From Bradyrhizobium sp. NP1 (GTDB lineage: Bacteria > Pseudomonadota > Alphaproteobacteria > Rhizobiales > Xanthobacteraceae), in assembly GCF_030378205.1 (NCBI RefSeq), contig NZ_CP127385.1:7232001-7296000 (forward strand): a stretch of 64,000 bases of DNA. Reading direction: 5' to 3'. Position numbers and translations under genes: made by a program. This document shows positions 35,943-43,800 of this stretch, in pieces. Position 1 is the first letter of the stretch, and every line of letters begins with the position of its first letter. Under the pieces are notes generated by a model. The model did no database searches, was not told the origin of the DNA, and saw only the letters and a program-made list of their open reading frames with translations.

Positions 35943-36727
35943 CACAGCCCCTTGAAGTTCGGCTTGCGCTTCTCCGAAAACGCCTTCGGGCCCTCATGCG
36001 CGTCGGGATGGGCGAACACCTGCTCGCAGATGTCGGCCTCGAACGCGACCATGTCCGCCCACGTTTCGCGGGAGTTGAAGCGGATGGCGTCGCGCGTGGC
36101 ACGGATCGCTGTCGGCGAGGCCGAGGCAATGCGCTCGGCCACCGCCAGCGCTTCCTTCTCCAGGTCGGCGCGCTTGACCACGCGCGTCACGAGACCGAAT
36201 TCGCGCGCGGTCTCGGCATCGAAATTCTCGCCGAGCAGGAGGATGTCGAGCGCGCGGCAACGTCCGACATAGCGCGGCAGGCGGGTCAGGCCCATGCCCC
36301 AGCTCGGAACCATGCCGATATAGGCGTCGCCGGCGCGGAAGGTGGTGTTGTCGGCCGCGATGCGGATATCGCAGGCCCAGCCGATCGCCGTGCCGCCACC
36401 GATGCAATAGCCGTGGATCGCGGCGACGATCGGCACCGGGAAAGCCTCGATGCGGTCGAGCGTCCTGCGGCCGAGGGCGCGAAACGCCTTGGAGGCTTCG
36501 GGGCTGCCAAAGTCCTTCTCCTCGCGCAGGTCGCCGCCGGCGCAGAACGCCTTTTCGCCGGCGCCGGCAAGGATGACGCAGCGGATGTTGCTGTCCTTCT
36601 CGATCTCGTCGAAGCGGGCATGGAGCGTGTTCATCAGCGTCGTGGACGCCGCGTTGACCGGCGGGTTGTCGAGCGTGAGGATGGCAATGGCGCCGTTTTT
36701 CTCGAGGCGGACGAGCGTTTCCTTCAT
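35942..36727 (-). CDS. Crotonase-superfamily protein lacking both hydratase glutamates
   Basis: 261 residues of the enoyl-CoA hydratase/isomerase fold. Oxyanion-hole segments FCAGGDL (61-67) and HGYCIGGGTAIG (105-116) are present. However the residue aligned with the first catalytic Glu of enoyl-CoA hydratase (GGGCE) is Ala114, and the one aligned with the second (PE) is Asp134 (FRAGDAYIG). So classical hydration is doubtful; an isomerase, hydrolase, decarboxylase or C-C lyase role is more plausible. It lies 26 bp after the permease gene and overlaps the acyl-CoA synthetase gene. Confidence 0.88.
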   Translation of the reverse strand: MKETLVRLEKNGAIAILTLDNPPVNAASTTLMNTLHARFDEIEKDSNIRCVILAGAGEKAFCAGGDLREEKDFGSPEASKAFRALGRRTLDRIEAFPVPIVAAIHGYCIGGGTAIGWACDIRIAADNTTFRAGDAYIGMVPSWGMGLTRLPRYVGRCRALDILLLGENFDAETAREFGLVTRVVKRADLEKEALAVAERIASASPTAIRATRDAIRFNSRETWADMVAFEADICEQVFAHPDAHEGPKAFSEKRKPNFKGL

Positions 36728-36753
36728 GGTTCCATTTCCTTGTTCTTGAAGGG

Positions 36754-37548
36754 TCAGTTGTTGTCGGAACGAAAACTGTCAGGCTTGGCCCAGAACACGA
36801 TGCGGCTGTGGAGGAAGCGCACCAGCGCATAGAGCAGGATGCCGAGCAGCGCGAGGATGGTCAGCACCGCGAACATGCCGGAGATATCCATGTTGTAGTT
36901 GAGCTGCAGCAGGAGGTTGCCGAGCCCGCGATCCGCGCCAATGAATTCGCCGACCAGCGCGCCGGTGATGCTGAGCACCACCGCGACGTTGAGCCCGGCG
37001 AAGATGAACGGCAGCGAGTTCGGAAAGACCACGATGCGGAACGCCTGCCAGGGCGAGGCGACCAGCGAGCGCATCAGGTCGATCTTCTCCGGCTCGACGG
37101 TCGAAAAGCCGACGATCGCGTTGATCAGCACCGGAAAGAACGAGATGACGGCGGCGATCACGATCTTGGACTCGATGCCGATGCCGATCCACACCACGAT
37201 CAGCGGCGCCAGCGCCACCTTCGGCAGCGCCTGCAGGCCGATCAGATAGGGCAGCAGCATGCGCTCGATCAGAAGCGAGCGCGTCACCAGGAAGGCGAAG
37301 AAGATGCCGCAGACCGAGCCGAGCGCGAAGCCGGCGAGCGCCTCCGCCAGCGTGATGAGGAAATTGCCGACCAGGAGGCCGCGGTCGTACACCAGCCAGA
37401 TCGAGCGGAGCACGGAGGACGGGGGCGGCAGCAGCAGTTTCGAGACGTTGAACAGCGCCGGCAGGAATTCCCAGGCGAGCAGGATCAGGACGCCGCCGGC
37501 GATGGGAGCGCCGTAGCGCGAGACCAGCGAATAAACGCGAAGGCTCAT
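36754..37548 (-). CDS. NitT/TauT ABC permease (operon 2)
   Basis: 264 residues, about six membrane segments, coupling motif MRSLVASPWQAFRIVVFPNSLPFIFAGLNVAVVLSITGALVGEFIGA. Overlaps the ATPase stop by 4 bp (37545-37548). Paralogue of the permease at 30405-31238. Confidence 0.92.
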   Translation of the reverse strand: MSLRVYSLVSRYGAPIAGGVLILLAWEFLPALFNVSKLLLPPPSSVLRSIWLVYDRGLLVGNFLITLAEALAGFALGSVCGIFFAFLVTRSLLIERMLLPYLIGLQALPKVALAPLIVVWIGIGIESKIVIAAVISFFPVLINAIVGFSTVEPEKIDLMRSLVASPWQAFRIVVFPNSLPFIFAGLNVAVVLSITGALVGEFIGADRGLGNLLLQLNYNMDISGMFAVLTILALLGILLYALVRFLHSRIVFWAKPDSFRSDNN

Positions 37549-38354
37549 GACGCCACCTTCTCGGGCTCGGTGCCTGCCGGCGGCTTCGCCTCGAAATAGC
37601 CGCGCAGCTTTTCGGCGAGCTGGACGAACAGCGGCATCGATCGCGTCGCCGCCGAGCGCGGTCGGGGGATCGGCACGTCGACAAGGTCGCGGATGAAGCC
37701 CGGCCTCGGGCTGAACACGGCAACGCGGTCGGACAGCAGCAGCGCTTCCTCGATCGAGTGGGTGACGAGCACCACGGTCTTTCGGCTTGCCTGCCAGATC
37801 CGCAGCAGCTCGAGATTCATCGCCTCCCGCGTCAGCGCATCCAGCGCGCCGAACGGCTCGTCCATCAGCAGGATCTCCGGATCATGCATCAGCGCGCGGG
37901 CGATCGCCGCGCGCTGCCGCATGCCGCCCGACAGCTCGTCCGGATAGCGGTCGGCAAAGCCTTCGAGGCCGACCAGTGCCAGGAGCTGCTCGGCGCGGCT
38001 GCGGGACGACGCGCGGTCCATGCCGAGCACCTCGGCGGGCACCAGCACGTTCTTGAGGATCGAGCGCCACGGCAGCATCACCGGGCTCTGGAACACGAGC
38101 CCGATATCGCGTCGCGCGCCCCGCACCGGAACGCCGCCGATCCGGATGGTGCCGGAGGAAGCGGTTTGCAGCCCGGCGATCATGCGCAAAAGCGTGCTCT
38201 TGCCGCACCCCGAGGGCCCGACGATGCAGACGAACTGCTTGCGCTCGACGGCCAGCGAAGTGGGCGCCAGCGCATCGAGCACAGTGCCGGAGCGCGAGCG
38301 GAACTGCTTGGTGACCTCGGAAATCTCGATCAGAGGCCCGGCAGATCCCGTCAT
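37545..38354 (-). CDS. NitT/TauT ABC ATP-binding protein (operon 2)
   Basis: 269 residues. Walker A GPSGCGKS at 46-53, Q-loop FQSPVMLPWRSI, signature LSGGMRQRAAIARAL, Walker B ILLMDEPFGALD, H-loop LVTHSIEEAL. The stop of the preceding binding-protein gene overlaps its start at 38351-38354, so translation is coupled. Standard length for the family. Confidence 0.92.
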   Translation of the reverse strand: MTGSAGPLIEISEVTKQFRSRSGTVLDALAPTSLAVERKQFVCIVGPSGCGKSTLLRMIAGLQTASSGTIRIGGVPVRGARRDIGLVFQSPVMLPWRSILKNVLVPAEVLGMDRASSRSRAEQLLALVGLEGFADRYPDELSGGMRQRAAIARALMHDPEILLMDEPFGALDALTREAMNLELLRIWQASRKTVVLVTHSIEEALLLSDRVAVFSPRPGFIRDLVDVPIPRPRSAATRSMPLFVQLAEKLRGYFEAKPPAGTEPEKVAS

Positions 38355-39409
38355 CGATAGGTTTCCGCCTGCTTGATGACCGCGGCCTTGTCGAACTTGT
38401 TGATCTCGTCGACCAGGTCGTTGGTGAAATACTCGGAAACGTCCGGCTTCTTGTTGATCATGCCGACGTCATAGAAGAAGCCTTGCGTGGATTCCCATTC
38501 CTTGCGGGTGAAGGCGCCGAGCCGCGGGTCGGCGCGGCCCTCGACCTTGTATTTGGAAAGCCGCGCCTGCAGCACATGCACGGCTTCCTTCAGCGCCTGC
38601 TCCTCCGAGATGTTGGTCGGCTTGGAGGCCGGATATTTTTCCCAGTGGATGCGCACCGCGGCTTCAGGATTGGCGAGCGCAAACACCGCGCCCTTGGCGA
38701 TGCCTTGCGCGAACTTGATCTCGTCCTCGCGATGCGTCTTCAGGAAATCATCGTTGGTGATCAGCATCAGGCTGAGCAGCGAGGCGGTCTGCGGCGTCTC
38801 GAAATGGCGGAAGCGGAAGCCGGAATTTTCCAGGATGGCGTAGGCCCAGTCCCACATCGCGATCGCATCGACCTGGTTGGCCTTGAGCGCATTTGCCGCC
38901 TGCGGACCGAGACCGATCGGCAGCCAGCGGGCGTCCTTTTCCGGATCGAGGCCGATCGAGCGCAGCATCGCCTTGGCGACCGCGGTGGCGCCGCTGGAAA
39001 GGCTGAGGACGCCGATGGTCTTGCCCTTGAGATCGTCGAGCTTCTTGACCGGGCTGTCGTCGACAACGGCGATCGTATAGATCGGCTCGCGAACATGGTT
39101 GTAGACGCCCTTGATCGGCGCCCCTTCCTGGCGCGCGACCAGCAGCGCTTCGGGACTTGCCATGGTGAACTGGGCGCTGCCGGCGATGACGAGCTGGGTC
39201 GCGCCGGTCGAGCCGCTGAACGGCGTGACCTCGACGTCGAGGCCGCCCTGCTTCCAGTAGCCCATCCGCTCCGGCACCGAGGAATGCGCGGCTTCCGCGA
39301 CATTCGGCGAGGGCGAGGTGAGCAGGTATTTGATCCGGGTCTGCGCAGAGGCCTCGCTGCTGGCCAACACCAAAAGCGCAAAGAAAAGAGCCTTCGCCTT
39401 TGCCGACAT
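38351..39409 (-). CDS. NitT/TauT ABC substrate-binding protein (operon 2)
   Basis: 352 residues with a signal peptide (LFFALLVLASSEASA-Q). First gene of operon 2. RIKYLLTSPSPNVAEAAHSSVPERMGYWKQGGLDVEVTPFSGSTGATQLVIAGSAQFTMASPEALLVARQ is the SsuA/TauA-like core. Paralogue of the operon 1 binding protein, implying a related ligand. The operator-like ACTAGTT cluster starts 14 bp upstream of the ATG, so the translation start region itself is covered by the putative repressor site. Confidence 0.9.
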   Translation of the reverse strand: MSAKAKALFFALLVLASSEASAQTRIKYLLTSPSPNVAEAAHSSVPERMGYWKQGGLDVEVTPFSGSTGATQLVIAGSAQFTMASPEALLVARQEGAPIKGVYNHVREPIYTIAVVDDSPVKKLDDLKGKTIGVLSLSSGATAVAKAMLRSIGLDPEKDARWLPIGLGPQAANALKANQVDAIAMWDWAYAILENSGFRFRHFETPQTASLLSLMLITNDDFLKTHREDEIKFAQGIAKGAVFALANPEAAVRIHWEKYPASKPTNISEEQALKEAVHVLQARLSKYKVEGRADPRLGAFTRKEWESTQGFFYDVGMINKKPDVSEYFTNDLVDEINKFDKAAVIKQAETYR

Positions 39410-39422
39410 TGTCCACCCCTCA

Positions 39423-39444
39423 TCTAGTTAACTAGTTATCTAGA
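39423..39444. promoter_or_regulatory. Operator region of operon 2 (CTAG/ACTAGTT repeats)
   Basis: A 22-bp block with CTAGTTAACTAG (39424-39435), AACTAGTT (39430-39437) and outer TCTAG/CTAGA ends. It shares the ACTAGTT half-site with the operon 1 promoter at 32850-32879. The remaining bases to 39699 contain no recognisable gene or signal. Confidence 0.65.
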
Positions 39445-39699
39445 GAAGACTACGGGCAAAATTCGCAGGCTTACAACCGATTTTTTCTAAATTTGATTGT
39501 GCAGTGCGTCCCAAGGGATATTTTTCCCACGCACAAGCGCTCGACGCCGCGAGACCTCCGCTTCGGCGGCAGCTTGATTTTCCGCTTTGTTGCTAATCGC
39601 TTGACCGGCAGAAGCAGGCGCTCCTCGCGCCCGCATCCGCTCGTCGAAATCATTCGACCGGTGCGGCGCAGGGCCGCACCGCCCCGGAGCTGCCGGACC

Positions 39700-40668
39700 T
39701 CAGAGCGAAGCAATCCCGGCTGACGAGCGCACCGGATTTCGCAACACGCCGATCTTCTCGACCTCGCACTCGATCAAGTCGCCGGGCAGGCAATAGCGCG
39801 AGGCCGCCACCACGCCGGGCGCCGGCGTCCAGGTGCCGCCGAGTTCCTTGTCGGTCGACCAGGCCGTTCCCGCCGGCGAGCCGGTGATGATGACCATGCC
39901 CGGCTTCAACGTGAAGTTTGTCGAGAAGAAATGGATGAGATCCGCGCACGACCAGATCATGTCCGATGTCGAACTGTTCTGGCGCAGCTCGCCGTTGATG
40001 CGCGTGGAAATTCGTAGCGCCTGAGGATCGCCGATCTCGTCGGCCGTCACGACCACGGGCCCGAGCGGCGCGCTGGTATCGAAGGCCTTGCCGCGACCAA
40101 GTTCATACCAGACCATGCCGTTCGCGGCCGAGCGAACCTGGCGATCGCGCGCCGTGACGTCGTTGACGATGGTGTAGCCGAACACGTGGTCGAGCGCGGC
40201 TTCGACCGGAATGTGCCGGCCGGGCTTCCCAATCACGACGGCAAGCTCGGTCTCGCAATCGAGCTTCTTTGTCAGCTTCTGGTCGAGAATAATTCCCTCG
40301 TCCGGGCCAATCACGCAGTCTGCCGTCTTGACGAAGAACTCGGGCTCCTTTCCGGACAGGGGCGTATTGGCCTTCTCCGAATTATGCGCTGCGTAGTTGC
40401 TGCCTGCGCACAGGATCGTCGAAGGGCGAAGCGGCGCGCGGAGCACCACCCCCGATGCGTCGTGAATCGCCGCGGACGGCGGATCGGCGAACAACGATGC
40501 GGGGTCAAGATGCCCGGCCGCCTCGGCCTCGATCAAACTGACGAGGCTCGCGACCATCCGCGGATCGATGTTCCGACGGCGGGCGCATTCCACGGCATCG
40601 ATGACCCTGTTGTCGCGGAGCAGCCCGAGGCGCTCCGTCCCATTCAGCAAATAACTGACGAAATGCAT
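39700..40668 (-). CDS. Fumarylacetoacetate hydrolase family protein
   Basis: 322 residues. The N-terminal domain is followed by the catalytic FAH core: ILCAGSNYAAHNSEK, DCETELAVVIGKPGR (E-x-E metal ligands), GYTIVNDVTARDRQ (Asp ligand), and LKPGMVIITGSPAGTAW. The family hydrolyses or decarboxylates beta-diketo acids and related ring-cleavage products, usually with Mg or Mn. It follows a gntR gene after 32 bp. Substrate unclear; possibly a step in breaking down the compound imported by the divergent transporter. Confidence 0.9.
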   Translation of the reverse strand: MHFVSYLLNGTERLGLLRDNRVIDAVECARRRNIDPRMVASLVSLIEAEAAGHLDPASLFADPPSAAIHDASGVVLRAPLRPSTILCAGSNYAAHNSEKANTPLSGKEPEFFVKTADCVIGPDEGIILDQKLTKKLDCETELAVVIGKPGRHIPVEAALDHVFGYTIVNDVTARDRQVRSAANGMVWYELGRGKAFDTSAPLGPVVVTADEIGDPQALRISTRINGELRQNSSTSDMIWSCADLIHFFSTNFTLKPGMVIITGSPAGTAWSTDKELGGTWTPAPGVVAASRYCLPGDLIECEVEKIGVLRNPVRSSAGIASL

Positions 40669-40700
40669 GATGGCTGTGACGCCTCCTCAAGGATCTGCTG

Positions 40701-41438
40701 TTACGGACGTTCTTCTTTGAACATCATGGCGCGGACATTCTGCAGATGCGCCTTCATCGCGGCGTGCGCGGCGGGCGCATTTCGCCGCCGGATTGCCTCG
40801 ACGATCCGCACATGCTCGGCGGTATGCACCTCGCGCATCTTGTCGGTCAGCGTCCGCTTCTTGAGCGCGCCCCAGTCTCCCTGATTGCGGATCCTGGTCA
40901 CCACGGCGGCGAAGGCGGCAAACAACGGATTGCGGGTGGAGATTGCGATCGTATGGTGAAGCAGATCGTCGCAGTCCTCGAACTGCTGCAGGCTTTTCGC
41001 AACGCGCGACTGATCGAGCGCCTTCTGCATCTGCGCGATATCGGCGCTGTTGGCCCGCTCGACGGACAGTTCCGCAATGAACGGCTCCATCGACAGGCGG
41101 AACTCCATCAGATCACGCGGGCTCGCGCTCCGCGCCAGATCGAGACTGGCGATCCCGGGCACTGCCGCCTTGATCGCAGCGTCGGGCGTCAGCACGTCCT
41201 TGACGAAGGTGCCCCGCCCGATCTCGCGAATGATGGTCCCTTCCTGCTCGAGCACCTCGAGAGTGCGACGCACCGTGTTGCGGCCAGTCTTGAATTGCGT
41301 CGCGATCATGCGCTCGGTCGGCAGCTTGTCGCCGGGCCTGAAGGTCTGCTTGCTGATGCCGCCTTCGATGTAGCGGCGGATCTCACGCATGGCGAGCTGC
41401 GCGCGATCGCGCAGATTTCCATCAGACAGATCTCCCAT
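40701..41438 (-). CDS. GntR-family FCD regulator (ridA/fah divergon)
   Basis: 245 residues from ATG 41438, which has GGAG/AGGG upstream; a longer frame to 41504 has no support. Winged helix at about 15-82 (KLPTERMIATQFKTGRNTVRRTLEVLEQEGTIIREIGRGTFVK), FCD domain at 100-235 (DLMEFRLSMEPFIAELSVERA, LLHHTIAISTRNPLF). It is divergent from ridA and the ABC genes and co-oriented with the FAH gene. Repeated TGAGAACCAAT sites in the intergenic region are its probable targets. Confidence 0.9.
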   Translation of the reverse strand: MGDLSDGNLRDRAQLAMREIRRYIEGGISKQTFRPGDKLPTERMIATQFKTGRNTVRRTLEVLEQEGTIIREIGRGTFVKDVLTPDAAIKAAVPGIASLDLARSASPRDLMEFRLSMEPFIAELSVERANSADIAQMQKALDQSRVAKSLQQFEDCDDLLHHTIAISTRNPLFAAFAAVVTRIRNQGDWGALKKRTLTDKMREVHTAEHVRIVEAIRRRNAPAAHAAMKAHLQNVRAMMFKEERP

Positions 41439-41481
41439 CCCTGCTCTCCCTCGGACGGCATCGGCGCACCGATTGCGACGT

Positions 41482-41505
41482 TTCTCAAACCAAATGAGAA
41501 CCAAT
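41482..41505. promoter_or_regulatory. GntR operator near the gntR start
   Basis: TTCTCA-N7-TGAGAA (41482-41500) overlapping TGAGAACCAAT (41495-41505), 44 bp upstream of the gntR ATG. The TGAGAACCAAT block recurs inverted at 41599-41609. Confidence 0.6.
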
Positions 41506-41598
41506 TCGCGCGGGCTTTTTCGCTACGAGGTCCTTCCATACACCAATTCGCTTGACTAAGCCAACCTTATAGATACCAATAAAGAGCAATATAAGCCG

Positions 41599-41619
41599 AT
41601 TGGTTCTCAATTGGTCTCA
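41599..41619. promoter_or_regulatory. GntR operator near the ridA start
   Basis: ATTGGTTCTCA (41599-41609) directly followed by ATTGGTCTCA (41610-41619), a tandem near-repeat whose first unit is the exact reverse complement of the site at 41495-41505. It ends 21 bp before the ridA ATG, just upstream of the GAGGAAAGG ribosome-binding sequence. Confidence 0.6.
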
Positions 41620-41640
41620 AAGAGGAAAGGCAGGCGCCCC

Positions 41641-42039
41641 ATGGAAAAGAAGACCTACGTCGTTGGAAAACTCTCGGGCGCGATCGCCGGCGAGCGAAAG
41701 ATCCCCTTGTCAGCCGTGACCAGCGGCAACGGCTTCGTTTTCGTTTCAGGCCTGCCGCCGGTCAATCACGTGACCGGCGAGCTCGTACGCGGCGATATTC
41801 TGGTGCAGACCCGGCAGTGCCTCGAAAACGTCAAGGCCGCGCTCGAAGTCGCCGGCTCCTCACTCGACAAGGTCCTGAAGGTGACGATCTACGCGGTCAA
41901 CTGCGCCTATTTCAAAGACATCAATGCCATCTACGCCGAATATTTTCGGGACAATCCGCCGGCGCGCACCTTCTGCACCGTCGGTGCGTGGCCCTGGGAA
42001 TTCGACATCGAGATCGAGGCCGTCGCCCTGCAGTCGTAA
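41641..42039 (+). CDS. RidA family protein (reactive imine deaminase-like)
   Basis: 132 residues from ATG 41641 with GAGGAAAGG upstream. RidA proteins hydrolyse reactive enamines/imines or act on related aminoacrylate-like compounds. Seen: VFVSGLPPVNHVTGELVRGDILVQTRQCLENVKAALEVAGSSLDKVLKVTIY and the C-terminal PPARTFCTVGAWPWEFDIEIEAVA, which carries the conserved Arg and Glu of the active site. First gene of the divergon's plus side, before ABC genes. Placement in a catabolic operon suggests deamination of a pathway imine, inferred. Confidence 0.88.
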   Translation: MEKKTYVVGKLSGAIAGERKIPLSAVTSGNGFVFVSGLPPVNHVTGELVRGDILVQTRQCLENVKAALEVAGSSLDKVLKVTIYAVNCAYFKDINAIYAEYFRDNPPARTFCTVGAWPWEFDIEIEAVALQS

Positions 42040-42082
42040 CTCAAGAGCCCAACAACGCATCAAAAACGATCGAGGAAACCAG

Positions 42083-42934
42083 ATGATCGGACCGCTCGCC
42101 AGACCTTCGTCACCCGTTCGATCCGTCATCGTTTCCGATCAATCCGAGCGCCGGATGGTCCTGCAGTTCAGGAACGTCGTGAAGAAATACAAGAGCGAGC
42201 GCGGCCCGGTGACCGCGCTCGACGGCGTATCGATCGACGTGCGGGAGGGTGAATTCCTCACCCTTGTCGGGCCCAGCGGATGCGGCAAATCAACGCTGCT
42301 GAACGTGCTGGTCGGTCTCGAGCTGCCGACCAGCGGCGAAATCGTTCTCGATGGCCGCAACGCCGTCGACCGCAAGGCCGTCGGTTACGTGATGCAGAAC
42401 GACAATCTCTATCCGTGGCGGACGCTGCGCGAGAACGTCGAGTTTCCGCTCGAGCTCAGGGGCATCGCCCCTTGCGAGCGCGGCGACATCAGCCGCCGCT
42501 ACCTCGAGAAGGTACGGCTTGCAGACTTCGCCGATCGATACCCTTACGAACTGTCGGGCGGCATGCGCCAGCGCGGCAACATCGTTCGCGCGCTGAGCTT
42601 CTCGCCGCGGATCCTTGTGATGGACGAGCCGTTCGGTCCGCTGGATGCCCAGACGCGGCTTCTCCTGCAGAACCTGCTGCTCGATCTGTGGGCCGAGGAA
42701 CGCAAGACCATCATCTTCATCACCCACGATCTGCACGAGGCGATCGCGCTCGGCGACCGGGTAGCGGTGCTGACGGCGCGGCCCGGCCGGGTGAAGTCGA
42801 TCCACACGATCGATATTCCGAGGCCCCGCGACCTCCGCCATCTGCACGAGAACGCGACCTACCGCAGCCTTCTGTCGCGGATCGGCGACGAACTCGCCGA
42901 GGAAATTCAGGTTCAGGCCGGAGGATCGCGATGA
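42083..42934 (+). CDS. NitT/TauT ABC ATP-binding protein (ridA operon)
   Basis: 283 residues from ATG 42083 (GAGGAAACC upstream). Walker A GPSGCGKST at 63-71, Q-loop MQNDNLYPWRTL, signature LSGGMRQRGNIVRAL, Walker B ILVMDEPFGPLD, H-loop FITHDLHEAI. About 27 extra N-terminal residues precede the domain. Its stop overlaps the permease start (ATGA at 42931-42934). Confidence 0.92.
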   Translation: MIGPLARPSSPVRSVIVSDQSERRMVLQFRNVVKKYKSERGPVTALDGVSIDVREGEFLTLVGPSGCGKSTLLNVLVGLELPTSGEIVLDGRNAVDRKAVGYVMQNDNLYPWRTLRENVEFPLELRGIAPCERGDISRRYLEKVRLADFADRYPYELSGGMRQRGNIVRALSFSPRILVMDEPFGPLDAQTRLLLQNLLLDLWAEERKTIIFITHDLHEAIALGDRVAVLTARPGRVKSIHTIDIPRPRDLRHLHENATYRSLLSRIGDELAEEIQVQAGGSR

Positions 42935-43764
42935 CATCAGAAACGATCGATACTGGCGCCGGGACCGGCGCGCGCCCGCTGCTCTCCTATCGCTCCCACG
43001 TGACGCTGATACGGCTGGTGCTGGTAGCCGCCATCTTCGGCATCTGGGAATTCACCTCGGGCCGCCTGTTCTCCGCATTCTGGATATCGAAGCCGTCGGC
43101 GATCGCCGCCTATATCTGGACCTGGGTGACGGCGGGCGATTTCTTCTACCAGATGTCGTTCACCTTCGGCGCGATGCTGGCGGGATTCGCGATGGGCACC
43201 GTGCTCGGCCTTGCCGCCGGCGTCGCGCTCAGCCGGACGCAGTTCATGGCCGATGTGCTCGACCCCTTCCTGATCGCGATCAACGGAATCCCGCGCGTCG
43301 CGCTGGCTCCGCTGTTCGTCGTGTGGTTCGGCATCGACATGCTGCCGAAAATCATCCTCGTCTTCACGCTGGTATTCTTCGTGATCTTCTACAACACCTA
43401 TGCCGGCATCAAGAGCGTGGAGCGGCGCTTCACGGACCTCGCCTGGGTGATGGGCGCGAGCGAGAAGGACCTTTTTGCAAAGGTCATCCTGCCCGCGGCG
43501 CTGCCGCACATCTTCCTCGGCATCAAGCTGTCGATTCCCTACGCCTTGATCGGCGCCATCATCGGTGAATTCGTCGCCTCGTCAGCCGGGCTTGGCTGGA
43601 AGATCCAGATGGAGACCAGCCTGTACAACACGACCGGCACGATGGCGGGCCTGATCGTGATGATGCTGATCGTGGTCGCGATGAACTCGCTGCTGGCGAT
43701 CGCCGAACGGCGGCTGCTGCGCTGGCAACCGGCCTCTCGCTACGGCACCGGCCAGAACCAGTAG
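42931..43764 (+). CDS. NitT/TauT ABC permease (ridA operon)
   Basis: 277 residues with about six membrane segments, and the coupling region VMGASEKDLFAKVILPAALPHIFLGIKLSIPYALIGAIIGEFVAS. The N-terminal 20 residues are polar. Starts at ATG 42931, preceded by GGAGG and overlapping the ATPase stop. A longer open frame upstream is out of frame with the ATPase and is not coding. Confidence 0.9.
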   Translation: MTSETIDTGAGTGARPLLSYRSHVTLIRLVLVAAIFGIWEFTSGRLFSAFWISKPSAIAAYIWTWVTAGDFFYQMSFTFGAMLAGFAMGTVLGLAAGVALSRTQFMADVLDPFLIAINGIPRVALAPLFVVWFGIDMLPKIILVFTLVFFVIFYNTYAGIKSVERRFTDLAWVMGASEKDLFAKVILPAALPHIFLGIKLSIPYALIGAIIGEFVASSAGLGWKIQMETSLYNTTGTMAGLIVMMLIVVAMNSLLAIAERRLLRWQPASRYGTGQNQ

Positions 43765-43800
43765 TCAAAACAAAACACATCCAGCCCCGGGAGGATTGCC

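Noticed and set aside
34344..36272. 642-codon plus-strand open frame across the acyl-CoA synthetase gene
   Set aside because: Antisense shadow of the synthetase and crotonase genes; Arg-rich with no motif.
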